A stretch of DNA of 64,000 nt from an uncultured Candidatus Saccharibacteria bacterium (GCA_947165975.1 CAMVCL010000001.1:1-64000), one strand, 5' to 3'; counted from the first letter of the stretch, positions 35,021-45,166 are shown. The notes: generated by a model not told the origin, from the sequence alone. Numbers and translations: made by a program.

Positions 35021-36025
35021 ATGATTAAAGTAGCAATTAACGGCTTTGGCAGAATTGGTCGTAATGCTCTCAAAATATTATTAGAACGCCATGATGTGCA
35101 GGTGGTGGGTATTAACGATATTACAGACGCTAAAACACTGGCACACCTCCTCAAACATGATTCTTCTTATGGAACCTACGACAAGAAAGTTTCTTTTACA
35201 GAAAATTCAATACTAATCAATACTCGCGAGATCCCAGTTTTCGCTGAGAAAGACCCAGCCAATTTACCATGGGGTAAATTAGGTGTAGACGTAGTGATTG
35301 AGTCCACTGGTTTCTTCACAAATCCAGAAGATGCACGTGCTCATATCAAAGCTGGTGCAAAGAAGGTCGTGATTTCAGCGCCAGCTAAAGGCGAAGGTGC
35401 AAAGACTGTCGTGCTTGGCGTCAACGAAGATGTTGTAGTAGAAGGTGACGATATTCTTTCTAATGCTTCTTGTACAACTAACTGCATTGCGCCAATTATG
35501 AAAGTACTGGAAGACGAATTTGGTATCGACAAAGCCATGATGACAACGGTTCATTCTTATACTGGTTCACAAAGAATTCTAGATGCACCAGCTAAAGACT
35601 TACGTGAAGCTAGAAGTGCAGCCGAAAATATCGTACCGACCACGACTGGCGCCTCTAAAGCTGCAGCCCTCACTATTCCAACTCTGCAAGGTAGATTTAA
35701 TGGGCTCTCGGTCCGTGTTCCAACTCCAGTAGTCTCGCTTTCTGATATCACTGCGATTATCGATCGTGACACTACTAAGGAAGAACTAATAAACTTGTTT
35801 AAAAAAGCAGCTAAAGAACCGTATTATGAAGGAATTATTGGCGTAACTGAAGAAGAATTAGTTTCATCCGATTTTATTGGCGACCCACATTCCTGTATTG
35901 TTGATTTGCCTTTAATTGATGTCGTTGGTGGCAATATGATCAAAGTTGTAGCTTGGTATGATAACGAGTGGGGTTACTCAAATCGCCTTGTTGAACTAGC
36001 AGTTGATTTTGGGAAAGGCGTATAA
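35021..36025 (+). CDS. gap: Glyceraldehyde-3-phosphate dehydrogenase
   Basis: 334 aa. NAD-binding GFGRIGRNALK, catalytic Cys in SCTTNCIAP (residue about 150), His in TTVHSYTGSQ, and the C-terminal WYDNEWGYSNRLV. Type I GAPDH. AGGAGGT is six bases before the ATG. It leads a five-gene sugar-phosphate operon (gap-rpiB-rpe-pfkB-LOG) with overlapping or near-touching starts. Confidence 0.98.
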   Translation: MIKVAINGFGRIGRNALKILLERHDVQVVGINDITDAKTLAHLLKHDSSYGTYDKKVSFTENSILINTREIPVFAEKDPANLPWGKLGVDVVIESTGFFTNPEDARAHIKAGAKKVVISAPAKGEGAKTVVLGVNEDVVVEGDDILSNASCTTNCIAPIMKVLEDEFGIDKAMMTTVHSYTGSQRILDAPAKDLREARSAAENIVPTTTGASKAAALTIPTLQGRFNGLSVRVPTPVVSLSDITAIIDRDTTKEELINLFKKAAKEPYYEGIIGVTEEELVSSDFIGDPHSCIVDLPLIDVVGGNMIKVVAWYDNEWGYSNRLVELAVDFGKGV

Positions 36026-36474
36026 TGAAACTCTACCTTGGAGCCGACTATCGTGGATTTGAAAAAAAAGAAGCCCTAAAACCCTTTTTGATGGAAAAAG
36101 GAATTGAGGTTGAAGATATGGGTGCGTTGACTTATATTGAAGGCGACGATTTCAACGATCCAGCTATAGCGGTCGCCAAGGCTGTACGCGAAGATATTGG
36201 CTCGTACGGGATTCTAATTTGTGATTCTGCGCATGGCGTAACTATTCAAGCCAATCGTTTTAAAGGCGTAAGAGCGGCACATTGTGACAGTACAGAATCT
36301 GCCGTACTAGCTCGCGAACATGACGATGCCAATGTTTTATGTCTTTCAGCACATTTTATGGATGAAAATAAAATGCATGAGATTATTGACGCATTTATCA
36401 ATACTAACTTTGAAAGTTTGGAACGCCGAGTGAGGCGCATTAATCGTTTAGACGAAAGGGAAGATTATGATTAG
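36025..36474 (+). CDS. rpiB: Ribose-5-phosphate isomerase B / LacAB-type isomerase
   Basis: 149 aa. LYLGADYRGFEKKEALKPFL, ICDSAHGVTIQANRFKGVRAA, REHDDANVLCLSA: the RpiB/LacAB fold, with the catalytic Cys (CDSAHG) and a C-terminal Arg-rich segment (ERRVRRI). It interconverts ribose-5-P and ribulose-5-P. Its start overlaps the gap stop by one base. Confidence 0.9.
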   Translation: MKLYLGADYRGFEKKEALKPFLMEKGIEVEDMGALTYIEGDDFNDPAIAVAKAVREDIGSYGILICDSAHGVTIQANRFKGVRAAHCDSTESAVLAREHDDANVLCLSAHFMDENKMHEIIDAFINTNFESLERRVRRINRLDEREDYD

Positions 36475-37123
36475 AACTGTTTCGATTGTACCGACAATTT
36501 TGACTGATAATAAGCAGGATTATCGTGCGCAAGCAGAACGTATTAATGTGTTTACTAGACGTGTGCAAATTGATGTAGCAGATGGTATTTTTACGCCAAC
36601 AGAAACGTTGGATGTGACTAATATTTGGTGGCCTAAAAACTGGGATGCTGACGTTCATCTAATGGCCGCAAAACCATCAGACCATCTTGATACACTTCTA
36701 AAACTAAGTCCTTCACTTTGTATTTTGCATGCTGAAGCTAGTGAAAATTTACTACCGATTTTTGACGCATTAAAAAATGCCGGTATTAAAACTGGAGTAG
36801 CACTACTTCCTTCAACTTTCCCGGGCAATGTCAAACATTACATTGATGTAGTTGATCATGTTTTGATTTTTGCAGGTAAGCTGGGCGTACAAGGTAGCCC
36901 GGCAGACTTAATGCAAATGGAAAAGATTCCACTTATTCGCAATATGAAACCAGAAGTAGAAATTGGTTGGGATGGTGGTGCTAATATGAGCAATATTCGT
37001 GCCTTAGCGCACGCAGATTTGGATGTAATCAACGTAGGCTCAGCTATTTCTCGTTCCGATAATCCAGCTCAAGCTTTCCAAGATTTAGTGGCTGAAATTG
37101 ATAAAAATGGAGTTGTGATATAA
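36467..37123 (+). CDS. Ribulose-phosphate 3-epimerase-like TIM barrel
   Basis: 218 aa. VPTILTDNKQDYRAQAER, VQIDVADGIFTP, VHLMAAKPSD, LHAEASENL and EIGWDGGANMSNI align with the Rpe barrel (Asp/His metal sites: DVADG, VHLM, WDGGAN). Several motif residues are variant (usual IDVMDGHF and VDGG), so substrate may differ. It overlaps rpiB by eight bases. Confidence 0.75.
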   Translation: MIRTVSIVPTILTDNKQDYRAQAERINVFTRRVQIDVADGIFTPTETLDVTNIWWPKNWDADVHLMAAKPSDHLDTLLKLSPSLCILHAEASENLLPIFDALKNAGIKTGVALLPSTFPGNVKHYIDVVDHVLIFAGKLGVQGSPADLMQMEKIPLIRNMKPEVEIGWDGGANMSNIRALAHADLDVINVGSAISRSDNPAQAFQDLVAEIDKNGVVI

Positions 37124-38085
37124 TGGCACGAATCGTCTCATTAGGAAGCGCATTGCAGGATATCTATTTGATTGATCGTGACGATTTGACACCGACTACG
37201 ATTGGTAGTCAAGCAATTTTTGGAAAAGTTTTGGTTGGCGCTAAGGTTGATATCGACAGGATCTCTTATGAAGTTGGTGGCGGTGGAATAAATTCGTCAA
37301 TCACTTTTGCTAGACATGGTCATGAGGCGATTTTTATGGGCAATATCTCACGCGATCCGGCTGGAGCTGCCATTATTAAGGTGCTCGACCGCGAAGGGAT
37401 TGATAGTAGTTATCTAAATTTTCTTGAACGAAAAACCACTGGTACGTCGGTAATTCTACTTGACAGCAAAAGTGGAGAACGAACAATCTTGACTAGCCGA
37501 GGAGCCTCCGAACAATTTGGTAATTTTTCTGAAAAAGATTTGGACCTAGCGGCACCAGATTGGTTATATGTAACTACCTTGAGGGGAGATTTTGAGACCC
37601 TAAAACGTTTTTTCCGGCACGCAAAAGAGTCCGACATAAAGATTATGTTCAATCCGGGTGTCAAGGAAATCAATAACCCTAAAGAGGTTTTAAAATTATT
37701 AAAATATGTAGATATTTTAAATGTAAACAAAACCGAGGCTTCACAGTTAGTCCCGGGGGTAACTTTAACAGAGCTACTTTATCATCTCAGTGGTTACGTT
37801 GAAACTGTGATTATTACTGATGGGGCAATGGGTGGGATTGCTGGAAATGGTTCGGAAACCTATCGCTTCGGCATTTACGAAGATACGATCGTAAAAGATG
37901 CCACAGGTGCAGGCGATGCATTTGGTTCGGGCTTTCTAGCGCATATTGCGGCTGGTCGTTCGTTCAGAAACTCGTTAGTTTTTGCTTCAGCAAATTCAAC
38001 TTCTGTAGTTTCGAAACTAGGCGCGAACAAAGGAATCCTAACTGGTCGCGAAATTATACACCCCATGCCAATTCAAAAAATATGA
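37123..38085 (+). CDS. PfkB/ribokinase-family sugar kinase
   Basis: 320 aa. EVGGGGINSSITFARHG near residue 51, the catalytic DATGAGDAFGSGFLAH near residue 258 (anion hole plus Asp), and LNVNKTEAS near residue 203. It phosphorylates a sugar or sugar-phosphate; which one cannot be told. The operon position next to an epimerase and RpiB suggests pentose metabolism. The start overlaps the epimerase stop. Confidence 0.88.
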   Translation: MARIVSLGSALQDIYLIDRDDLTPTTIGSQAIFGKVLVGAKVDIDRISYEVGGGGINSSITFARHGHEAIFMGNISRDPAGAAIIKVLDREGIDSSYLNFLERKTTGTSVILLDSKSGERTILTSRGASEQFGNFSEKDLDLAAPDWLYVTTLRGDFETLKRFFRHAKESDIKIMFNPGVKEINNPKEVLKLLKYVDILNVNKTEASQLVPGVTLTELLYHLSGYVETVIITDGAMGGIAGNGSETYRFGIYEDTIVKDATGAGDAFGSGFLAHIAAGRSFRNSLVFASANSTSVVSKLGANKGILTGREIIHPMPIQKI

Positions 38086-38095
38086 AGGAGATAAA

Positions 38096-38803
38096 ATGCA
38101 GGATGAAATACTAAAAAAATTATCAATCGAGGATTTGGAGCGCGTAAACGCGTACGGTAAAGATTTAATTCGGGGATTGCAGATTATCCGTTCTTTCCCA
38201 CAGGGTGTCACGGTGTTCGGTTCAGCACGTCTGCCACAAGATTCAAAATATTGCCAGATGGCATTTGAACTTGGACATGAACTAGCTGCAAATGGGCATG
38301 CAGTAATCACGGGTGGTGGTCCAGGTATCATGGAAGCCGCATCGCATGGGGCATACGAAATTGGTGGGCGCGTGATTGGTCTAAATATTACTTTGGCACA
38401 TGAACAATTTCCAAATCCATACCTCACAGACTGTTTGACTTTTGAATATTTCTTTGCGCGCAAAGTTTCACTTGCTTTATCAGCAAAAGTTTTTGTGTTT
38501 ATGCCTGGTGGCTTTGGCACGATGGATGAATTGTCAGAAATCCTGTGCTTGATGCAAGAAAATAAAATGCCGAAGATGCCAGTATTTTTGATTGGTTCAG
38601 ATTATTGGAAAGCTTTTGATGGTATTATTCGCAAAATGGTCAGTCTAGAATTAGTTAAAGAAGCTGATACCCACATTTTCAAGATCACTGACGATATCCA
38701 TGAGGTAGTTAAGGCAGCTAATAAAATTGGACATCCAAAGATCTCTGAGAATTTTTATGACGGCTTTAAAGAAGCTTCGGCCCTCGCTGCTATGAAAAAA
38801 TAA
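38096..38803 (+). CDS. LOG-family (cytokinin-activating-like) nucleotide phosphoribohydrolase
   Basis: 235 aa. VTVFGSARLP, VITGGGPGIMEAASHGAYE and the signature PGGFGTMDELSEIL identify the LOG/TIGR00730 family, which hydrolyses nucleoside 5'-monophosphates to base and ribose-5-phosphate. Releasing ribose-5-P fits the neighbouring rpiB, epimerase and sugar kinase. GGAG lies before the ATG; ten bases separate it from the kinase. Confidence 0.85.
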   Translation: MQDEILKKLSIEDLERVNAYGKDLIRGLQIIRSFPQGVTVFGSARLPQDSKYCQMAFELGHELAANGHAVITGGGPGIMEAASHGAYEIGGRVIGLNITLAHEQFPNPYLTDCLTFEYFFARKVSLALSAKVFVFMPGGFGTMDELSEILCLMQENKMPKMPVFLIGSDYWKAFDGIIRKMVSLELVKEADTHIFKITDDIHEVVKAANKIGHPKISENFYDGFKEASALAAMKK

Positions 38804-38824
38804 TCCACCGAATGTAGACTATTA

Positions 38825-38855
38825 AATATAGCGTATATAATATATACGCTATATT
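38825..38855. terminator. Bidirectional terminator between the LOG gene and eno
   Basis: A near-perfect palindrome, AATATAGCGTATAT paired with ATATACGCTATATT, ending in a T run on the plus strand. Confidence 0.8.
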
Positions 38856-38872
38856 CTTTTAGTTTTGATAAT

Positions 38873-40159
38873 TTAGGCTTTAAATGGATCGATGAGGCCA
38901 AGTTTAGAATTACTTTCGGCGATACGAATCAGTTCGTTATATTTCGCAATTCGCTCTGAACGGGAAAGGGAACCGGTCTTAATCTGGCCGGTGCCAAGAC
39001 CAACTGCTAGATGAGAAATCGAGACGTCTTCGGTTTCGCCAGAGCGATGTGACATGATGGTTGTATAACCAGCTCGTTTTGCCATCATGACTGCATCAAT
39101 TGTTTCAGACAAGGAACCGATTTGATTTGGCTTAATGAGGATTGAATTAGCGCATTTTTCTTCAATACCTTTCTCTAAGAGTTTAACGTTGGTGACAAAT
39201 AAATCATCACCAACCAACTGGATACGATCACCCATGCGCTCGGTAAGGACTCTCCAGTTCGCCCAGTCGTTTTCATCTAAACCGTCTTCAATCGATACTA
39301 CTGGATAATTATTAATGATCCAATCGTACCAGTTGATCATATCGTCAGAAGATTTCCAGTCACCATTAGTCTTGAGAACATAATGGTCTTTGTCAAAAAA
39401 TTCACTGGCGGCGATATCCATAGCAATAGCAATATCTTTCCCGAATGCATAACCAGCCTTTTCGACTGCTAGTTTAATGCATTCGAGCGGTTCATTATTG
39501 CCATCACGAACTTTCGGAGCATAACCACCTTCATCACCTACCGTGGTAGGATAATTACGCTCTTTAAGTACATCTTTTAAAGAATGGAAAATTTCTGCAC
39601 CCATACGAACCGCATCGGCAATATTACCAGCTGAACGTGGTATGATCATATATTCCTGAAAATCGGTCGCCCAAGACGCATGTGCACCACCGTTCATCAC
39701 ATTCATCATTGGCATTGGAATCGACATTTTGTCAGCCGTACCTGCTAATTCGGCCACGTATTTATAAAACGGCATTTTTTGGGCTTTGGCGTTAGCCTTA
39801 GCATTGGCCAGCGAGACTGCCAAAATCGCATTTGCGCCGAGATTGGATTTGTTTTCGGTACCGTCCAATTCAAGCATTATCTGATCGACAGTACGCGGGT
39901 CAGAAGAATTATCTACTAAGACATCGCGGATTTTGGAATTGACATTCCAAACAGCCTTCAAGACTCCTTTACCGCCATAGCGTTCCGGGTCACCATCACG
40001 AAGCTCCAAAGCTTCGCCAGCGCCAGTTGAAGCGCCAGAGGGAACGATGGCGCGACCATATCCACCGTTTTCCAAATAAACTTCAGCTTCAACAGTTGGA
40101 TTACCGCGTGAATCCAAAACTTGCCTTGCTTTAATATTAGAAATTATAAAATTGCTCAT
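38873..40159 (-). CDS. eno: Enolase
   Basis: 428 aa from ATG 40159 (MSNFIISNIKARQVLDSRGN); TATAAT (40166-40171, minus) lies exactly six bases upstream, so the longer open frame to 40195 is not used. Signatures: SGASTGAGEALELRD, NQIGSLSETIDA with the catalytic Lys, SHRSGETED. Converts 2-phosphoglycerate to PEP. Confidence 0.98.
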   Translation of the reverse strand: MSNFIISNIKARQVLDSRGNPTVEAEVYLENGGYGRAIVPSGASTGAGEALELRDGDPERYGGKGVLKAVWNVNSKIRDVLVDNSSDPRTVDQIMLELDGTENKSNLGANAILAVSLANAKANAKAQKMPFYKYVAELAGTADKMSIPMPMMNVMNGGAHASWATDFQEYMIIPRSAGNIADAVRMGAEIFHSLKDVLKERNYPTTVGDEGGYAPKVRDGNNEPLECIKLAVEKAGYAFGKDIAIAMDIAASEFFDKDHYVLKTNGDWKSSDDMINWYDWIINNYPVVSIEDGLDENDWANWRVLTERMGDRIQLVGDDLFVTNVKLLEKGIEEKCANSILIKPNQIGSLSETIDAVMMAKRAGYTTIMSHRSGETEDVSISHLAVGLGTGQIKTGSLSRSERIAKYNELIRIAESNSKLGLIDPFKA

Positions 40160-40216
40160 GTTTTTATTATAACATGGTATAATAAACGTAAGCATTATTA
40201 AATTAAGGAGTTTTTT

Positions 40217-41722
40217 ATGAATGAAAACCCGGGGGAAACACCAAACCCCTTAAACCCAAATCCGGGCATGGAACCGGAAATTAACAATCCTCCTCTAGAC
40301 GCCAACCCGTCTGAGGCAGTGGATAATGCACCAATGAATGGGGCGCCCATAACAGATACGACGCCGGTCGTAGATGAGTCACAAGCTGTTGACCCATTAG
40401 CACAAGCGACAGTAGGTATTACCGACCAGCCAATGAACGACCCAATGGCTAGACCAATGGAGCAAGCTCCAGTTGTTGAATCGGTAGAACCACCGAAAAA
40501 GAAGAAGACCGGTCTGATTATTGGTATCATTGTTGCTTTAGTGTTAGCTATTGGTTGTGGCGTAGCTGCCGTACTGTTATTAATGAATCAAGGTGACCCA
40601 GTATCGAAAGCCGCCCAAAAGATCATCGGCGGAAATGCTCCGGCTAATGTTTCTGCTAGTGGTACAATTAATGTTACACCTACGGATGAAACTTCTGCGC
40701 TTACCAGTCTAAAAATTGAATTGAATACTGATGCTACTAGTAATTCACTAATAAATGCAACAACCGCAAAATTAACCGCTTCGATTCGTGAAGTTGGCGA
40801 TATTTCTTTAAATCTTGAGGAACGCTATGCCGAAAGTGGCGATTTATATTTTAAGATTGATGGCGCCGCTGACGCAATTGATAAATTAACGACTATGGCA
40901 CAAAACACCATGCCTGTCCAAAATTGTGAGGATGACGATGTTGATTGCATCCAGACTATAGAAGACGAAACAAACTGCATTGAGGGAACAAATTGTATTG
41001 CCCCAGAAGGTGATTCTGATTTGTTTGGTGATTTAGCTCCATTTATGACTATCGTCAACTCAATCGATGGTGTATGGTTGAAGGTTTCAACCGAGACTTT
41101 GACCATGTTGTCAAATTCCATTGACCAAGATGCCACTAAATGTTTGTCCGATTTGACCAGCGAGATTAAGAACAATAAGAATAGTCTAGCTGAATTGTAT
41201 GACAAGAATCCATTTATTGGTTCTACTACCGAGAATGTCTCACTTGAGAGCAAAAATGGTAAAGTCTACAGGGTCGTATTTGATAACGAAAAATTCAATG
41301 CATTTGGTGAATCCCTTAAGGATTCTGACTTAGTAAAGAAGGCAAAAGCTTGTCTAGGTGAAGAAAATGTAACCTTTGACGAGAATGCATCTCAAGAACT
41401 TGAAAATATTCCAAACATCTATGTCGAAGTAGATGGTGATAACAATTTTAGTCGTGTTTATTTCGAGCTCGACATTAAGGGAAGCTCAAACAGCGATATG
41501 ACGTTCGAAGACTTCGAAGAAAACTCTGATATTGTTAAAGAAGAGTCTGCGGACGCCTCAAAAACAATCGCTCATGCCATAGTAGATTTAGATTTTACTT
41601 ATCCAGATACTATCAACGTAGCTGAGCCAACCGACTCAACGGATGTCATGACATTGATTCAGCAATTAATGACTACCTTTAACGGCGGTGGTTCTGGAGT
41701 AGAGCCACAGATAACTGAATAA
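40217..41722 (+). CDS. Anchored extracellular protein with Pro/Asn-rich cytoplasmic N-terminus
   Basis: 501 aa. Residues 1-95 are Pro/Asn/Asp-rich, then KKKK and a membrane helix (about 98-121), then a large extracellular domain with four clustered Cys (about 237-257: QNCEDDDVDCIQ; NCIEGTNCIAP), likely two disulfides. The ectodomain loosely recalls lipoprotein-like sensor domains. Family not recognised. AAGGAG precedes the ATG; a clear terminator follows. Confidence 0.6.
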   Translation: MNENPGETPNPLNPNPGMEPEINNPPLDANPSEAVDNAPMNGAPITDTTPVVDESQAVDPLAQATVGITDQPMNDPMARPMEQAPVVESVEPPKKKKTGLIIGIIVALVLAIGCGVAAVLLLMNQGDPVSKAAQKIIGGNAPANVSASGTINVTPTDETSALTSLKIELNTDATSNSLINATTAKLTASIREVGDISLNLEERYAESGDLYFKIDGAADAIDKLTTMAQNTMPVQNCEDDDVDCIQTIEDETNCIEGTNCIAPEGDSDLFGDLAPFMTIVNSIDGVWLKVSTETLTMLSNSIDQDATKCLSDLTSEIKNNKNSLAELYDKNPFIGSTTENVSLESKNGKVYRVVFDNEKFNAFGESLKDSDLVKKAKACLGEENVTFDENASQELENIPNIYVEVDGDNNFSRVYFELDIKGSSNSDMTFEDFEENSDIVKEESADASKTIAHAIVDLDFTYPDTINVAEPTDSTDVMTLIQQLMTTFNGGGSGVEPQITE

Positions 41723-41734
41723 TTGGGTGCAACT

Positions 41735-41760
41735 AAAAAGGCGGTTCAGGCCGCCTTTTT
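41735..41760 (+). terminator. Rho-independent terminator
   Basis: AAAAAGGCGG (41735-41744), loop TTCAGG, CCGCCTTTTT (41751-41760). Confidence 0.85.
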
Positions 41761-41802
41761 GGTGACATTGACTTTTTAGCGTAAGTGTGATATAATTATA
41801 TT

Positions 41803-43068
41803 ATGGATATTGTTTTGAAACAAAAACTCAAAAAACTCCCGGCAGCTCCGGGAGTGTATTTTCATAAAAACGCCGCTGGAGAGATTATTTATGTTGGAAA
41901 GGCCGCCGTATTAAAGAACCGAGTTAGGCAATATTTCCAAAATAATCATAAAGATACTAAAACAGAAGCACTAGTCCGCGAAATTACTGATACTGACTGG
42001 ATTGTGGTTGACACTGAAATGGATGCCTTGTTTTTGGAATCCGAGATGATCAAACGTTATATGCCAAAATGGAATATTCTACTTAGAGATGATAAGACGG
42101 TCTCTTATGTCAGAATCACCATGAACGAGGAAGTACCTTATCTTTCTTTTACACGCAACCCCGTCGACGATAAGGCTACTTATATTGGACCTTTTTACGG
42201 CAAGTCGGCGGTAGAAAAGGCCGTACGCAGCCTAAGACGAATTTTTCCATATTATATTAAGCCTTATTCTGGCCACAAAACGCTCGATACAGATTTGAAA
42301 CTGACGCCTGGCATTGAGATTGGACGCTGTACGCCAAAAGATTATAAAAGAAATTTAAGAAAACTGATCCGTTATCTAGAAGGAGATCGGGAAAAATTAC
42401 TACGCGAACTAGAAAAAACCATGCACGACGAGTCCGCGAAAAAGAACTATGAACTAGCGGCAGAGGCCCGCGATCAACTGATGGGGCTCAAAGAATTGAA
42501 GAAGAAGATTGTCTTTTCAGATAAAGAGTTCCTAGATATCTCATCCGATAAAGCCCTTAAGCAACTTCAAGATTTACTAAAACTAGATAAACCACCTCGT
42601 CGTATCGAGGGATATGATATCTCGCACCAATCTGGCGAAAATACGGTTGGTAGCATGGTGGTATTTATTAATGGAGCATCAGCTAGAAGTGAGTACCGTA
42701 AATTTAAAATCCGGACTTCCAAAAATGATGACCTAAAAAGCATGAAAGAAGTTATCACTAGAAGATTAAAACATCAAGAATGGGATTATCCTGACTTAAT
42801 TATTTTGGATGGAGGTATTACGCAAGTTAATGCAATCTTGCCTCTAGTAGAATCGCACAATATTCCAATATTAGGGCGTGATAAATCAGGCAACCACTCC
42901 AAATCGGCTGGTGTTAGATTAGTGATTCCGACGGGTTCTACCGTGGAATACTTAGATTTACCAACAGGTTCACATATCTCTAGATTAATCGCGCGAGTAG
43001 ACGAAGAATCACATCGTTTTGCGATAACTTACCACTCTCTACTGAAGCGCAAAAAGATGCTGAAATAA
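41803..43068 (+). CDS. uvrC: UvrC excision nuclease subunit, lacking C-terminal HhH domain
   Basis: 421 aa against about 600 normally. GIY-YIG domain (about 12-90: GVYFHKNAAGEIIYVGKA), a UVR UvrB-binding segment (YELAAEARDQLMGLKEL, about 209), and the RNase-H-like 5'-incision domain (GYDISHQSGENTVGSMVVF; LIILDGGITQVNA; SHRFAITYH). It ends at LKRKKMLK, where the tandem helix-hairpin-helix domain should begin. A normal stop follows with no frameshift visible. TATAAT (41791-41796) is six bases before the ATG. Confidence 0.93.
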   Translation: MDIVLKQKLKKLPAAPGVYFHKNAAGEIIYVGKAAVLKNRVRQYFQNNHKDTKTEALVREITDTDWIVVDTEMDALFLESEMIKRYMPKWNILLRDDKTVSYVRITMNEEVPYLSFTRNPVDDKATYIGPFYGKSAVEKAVRSLRRIFPYYIKPYSGHKTLDTDLKLTPGIEIGRCTPKDYKRNLRKLIRYLEGDREKLLRELEKTMHDESAKKNYELAAEARDQLMGLKELKKKIVFSDKEFLDISSDKALKQLQDLLKLDKPPRRIEGYDISHQSGENTVGSMVVFINGASARSEYRKFKIRTSKNDDLKSMKEVITRRLKHQEWDYPDLIILDGGITQVNAILPLVESHNIPILGRDKSGNHSKSAGVRLVIPTGSTVEYLDLPTGSHISRLIARVDEESHRFAITYHSLLKRKKMLK

Positions 43069-43197
43069 TTTTCTTTTTTGTTTAGATTTCACGACGAAGT
43101 GATGCTTTGATCTGTGCAAACATCACTATGTCACACTCGCGACACTTTACTTTTGAACACTTTTTCGCTATAATGGTGTTACTAGGAGTTATTTTAT

Positions 43198-43422
43198 ATG
43201 CAAATCGGAAGTTTTCTAGAAGTCCTAACATTCATTTCGGCCATTTTGGTCATAATCTTGATTCTCCTTCAACAACGTGGTGCTTCACTTGGAGCAGGTT
43301 TTGGCAGCTCTGGAGAATTATATACGACTCGCCGTGGTCTTGAAAAATCTTTATTCGTTACTACTATCGTTTTTGCCGTAATATTTGTTTCGTCAATTTT
43401 AGGATTATTGTTAATACCATAA
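43198..43422 (+). CDS. secG: SecG, preprotein translocase subunit
   Basis: 74 aa, two membrane helices around the conserved loop LLQQRGASLGAGFGSSGELYTTRRG. Auxiliary subunit of SecYEG. TATAAT (43169-43174) with AGGAG seven bases before the ATG. One base separates it from the next gene. Confidence 0.93.
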   Translation: MQIGSFLEVLTFISAILVIILILLQQRGASLGAGFGSSGELYTTRRGLEKSLFVTTIVFAVIFVSSILGLLLIP

Positions 43423-43423
43423 T

Positions 43424-45166
43424 ATGAGTAATTCGATAGAAAAGCGTGGGCAAAAGTTTTTAAGAAAATTTTCTAGAGCTTCGCTGAAAGCCAGTGAAGA
43501 AGGTAGGGAACATATTAAAGAAAACTTGATTGATCGTTTTTCTCATATTGCCGATATTAGATTGTTAATTTTAGAATGGAGCTTATTGGTCATTGCTTTA
43601 GTTATGCTCGCTATTACTCAATCTTTCTGGTTTGGTAATTCATATGCGGAAAATGTCTTTGTTGGAGGGGGAACTTATACAGAAGCCACATTGGGTGAAG
43701 TCAATTCCTTGAATCCGCTCTTTGCCGTAACTAGTAGTGAAAAGACTTTGAGTAGGTTAATGTTTGCGACCTTATCGACAATTGACAATTCTGGACATTC
43801 TGGTATCGGTTTAGCGGATTCAATAAAATCCAGTGACGACGGTAAAACCTGGACAATCAAACTACGTAATGGTTTAAAGTGGTCTGATGGCGAGCCTATT
43901 ACAAATGAAGATGTGATGTTTACAATTGATCTAATCAAAAATCCAGCTGTTGGTTCAGTCTATAATTCCAACCTAGCAAATATTAAAGTATCGGAAAAAG
44001 AAACTGGTGAAATCATCTTCACCTTGCCTACTACCTATTCTGGTTTCATCACCAATTTAAACATTCCGATCGTGCCGAAACATGTTTTGGGTGAAGTTGA
44101 TCCTCGAACATTACTTGAAAATAATTTTTCAAGTTCGCCGGTGACTTCTGGCGCCTTTAATTTTAACGCCATGCAAATAAATTCAAATTCCCCTGAAAGT
44201 GAAAAAGTTTTTTACCTTTCTGCAAACCCAGATTATTACAAAGGCCAACCAATGCTAAATAGTTTCGCAATTCATACTTACGGATCTAAGGACGGAATTA
44301 TTGCCGCTCTTAATTCTGGAGCTGTTACTGCGACAGCAGAGCTATCTGGTGCTGAAGCCGATAAAATCAATACGGCTCAATTCATCCTAAAAAATTCGAG
44401 TATCAATTCTGGAGCTTTCATCTTTTTTAACACCTCCAGTGAGGCAGTTAAAAGTCGCGGCATGCGTACAGCAATCCGACAAGGCATTAATCTCGCTAAA
44501 GTTCGTGAAGCTGCACCAGGAACTACGCCACTAGATTATCCATTACTAAAAGAACAGATCGAGTTAACAAATTACCCTTCTGTCCCAGGATATGACTACA
44601 CGAAGTCCAAAGAGAAGATCGCAGAGTTTTTGGCCAAACAGCCTGTCTCAATCAATATCGCAACTGTTAACTCTGGATTTTTACCTAGCGTAACCGAGTC
44701 TGTAAAAACTGAACTAGAAAACTTGGGACTCGAAGTTCATGTAACTACTTATGACGAAAACCAAGACTTTATTAATAATGTTATCTCAAAAAGAAGCTAT
44801 GACATCCTGATTTATGAAATTGAACTTGGTGCCGATGCGGATCTTTTGCCATATTATCATTCCTCACAAGCCAATGCTTCTGGATTGAATCTATCGAATT
44901 ATCGAAATACCCTAGCCGACGATTCACTACTTGGTGCTAGAGATGCACTAAGTAGGGAGCTCAAGATTAAGAAGCTTGAAACATTTTTGGATTATTGGAT
45001 TACTGACGTACCAGCGATTGGTCTATATCGTTCAAACCTGGCATATTATTACAATAAAAATGTACGCACTTTTGGTAATGATGTTCGTTTAGTAACATCG
45101 CTAGATCGTTTTTCAGATATTAATTCTTGGGCTACTACTAAAGCCACCAAAAATAAAACTCCATAA
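43424..45166 (+). CDS. Membrane-anchored peptide-type solute-binding protein (SBP_bac_5)
   Basis: 580 aa. Cytoplasmic N-terminus (1-50), membrane anchor (about 50-70, LEWSLLVIALVMLAIT), then a family-5 solute-binding fold: GTYTEATLGEVNSLNPLFA, KTWTIKLRNGLKWSDGEPIT and NEDVMFTIDLI are the DppA/OppA signatures. It is anchored by a helix, not a lipid. No ABC permease or ATPase genes are near, so it may pair with a distant transporter. Co-transcribed with secG. Confidence 0.88.
   Translation: MSNSIEKRGQKFLRKFSRASLKASEEGREHIKENLIDRFSHIADIRLLILEWSLLVIALVMLAITQSFWFGNSYAENVFVGGGTYTEATLGEVNSLNPLFAVTSSEKTLSRLMFATLSTIDNSGHSGIGLADSIKSSDDGKTWTIKLRNGLKWSDGEPITNEDVMFTIDLIKNPAVGSVYNSNLANIKVSEKETGEIIFTLPTTYSGFITNLNIPIVPKHVLGEVDPRTLLENNFSSSPVTSGAFNFNAMQINSNSPESEKVFYLSANPDYYKGQPMLNSFAIHTYGSKDGIIAALNSGAVTATAELSGAEADKINTAQFILKNSSINSGAFIFFNTSSEAVKSRGMRTAIRQGINLAKVREAAPGTTPLDYPLLKEQIELTNYPSVPGYDYTKSKEKIAEFLAKQPVSINIATVNSGFLPSVTESVKTELENLGLEVHVTTYDENQDFINNVISKRSYDILIYEIELGADADLLPYYHSSQANASGLNLSNYRNTLADDSLLGARDALSRELKIKKLETFLDYWITDVPAIGLYRSNLAYYYNKNVRTFGNDVRLVTSLDRFSDINSWATTKATKNKTP

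Noticed and set aside
43107..43343. Frame overlapping secG
   Set aside because: It is the out-of-frame shadow of secG, which has the promoter, AGGAG and family match.
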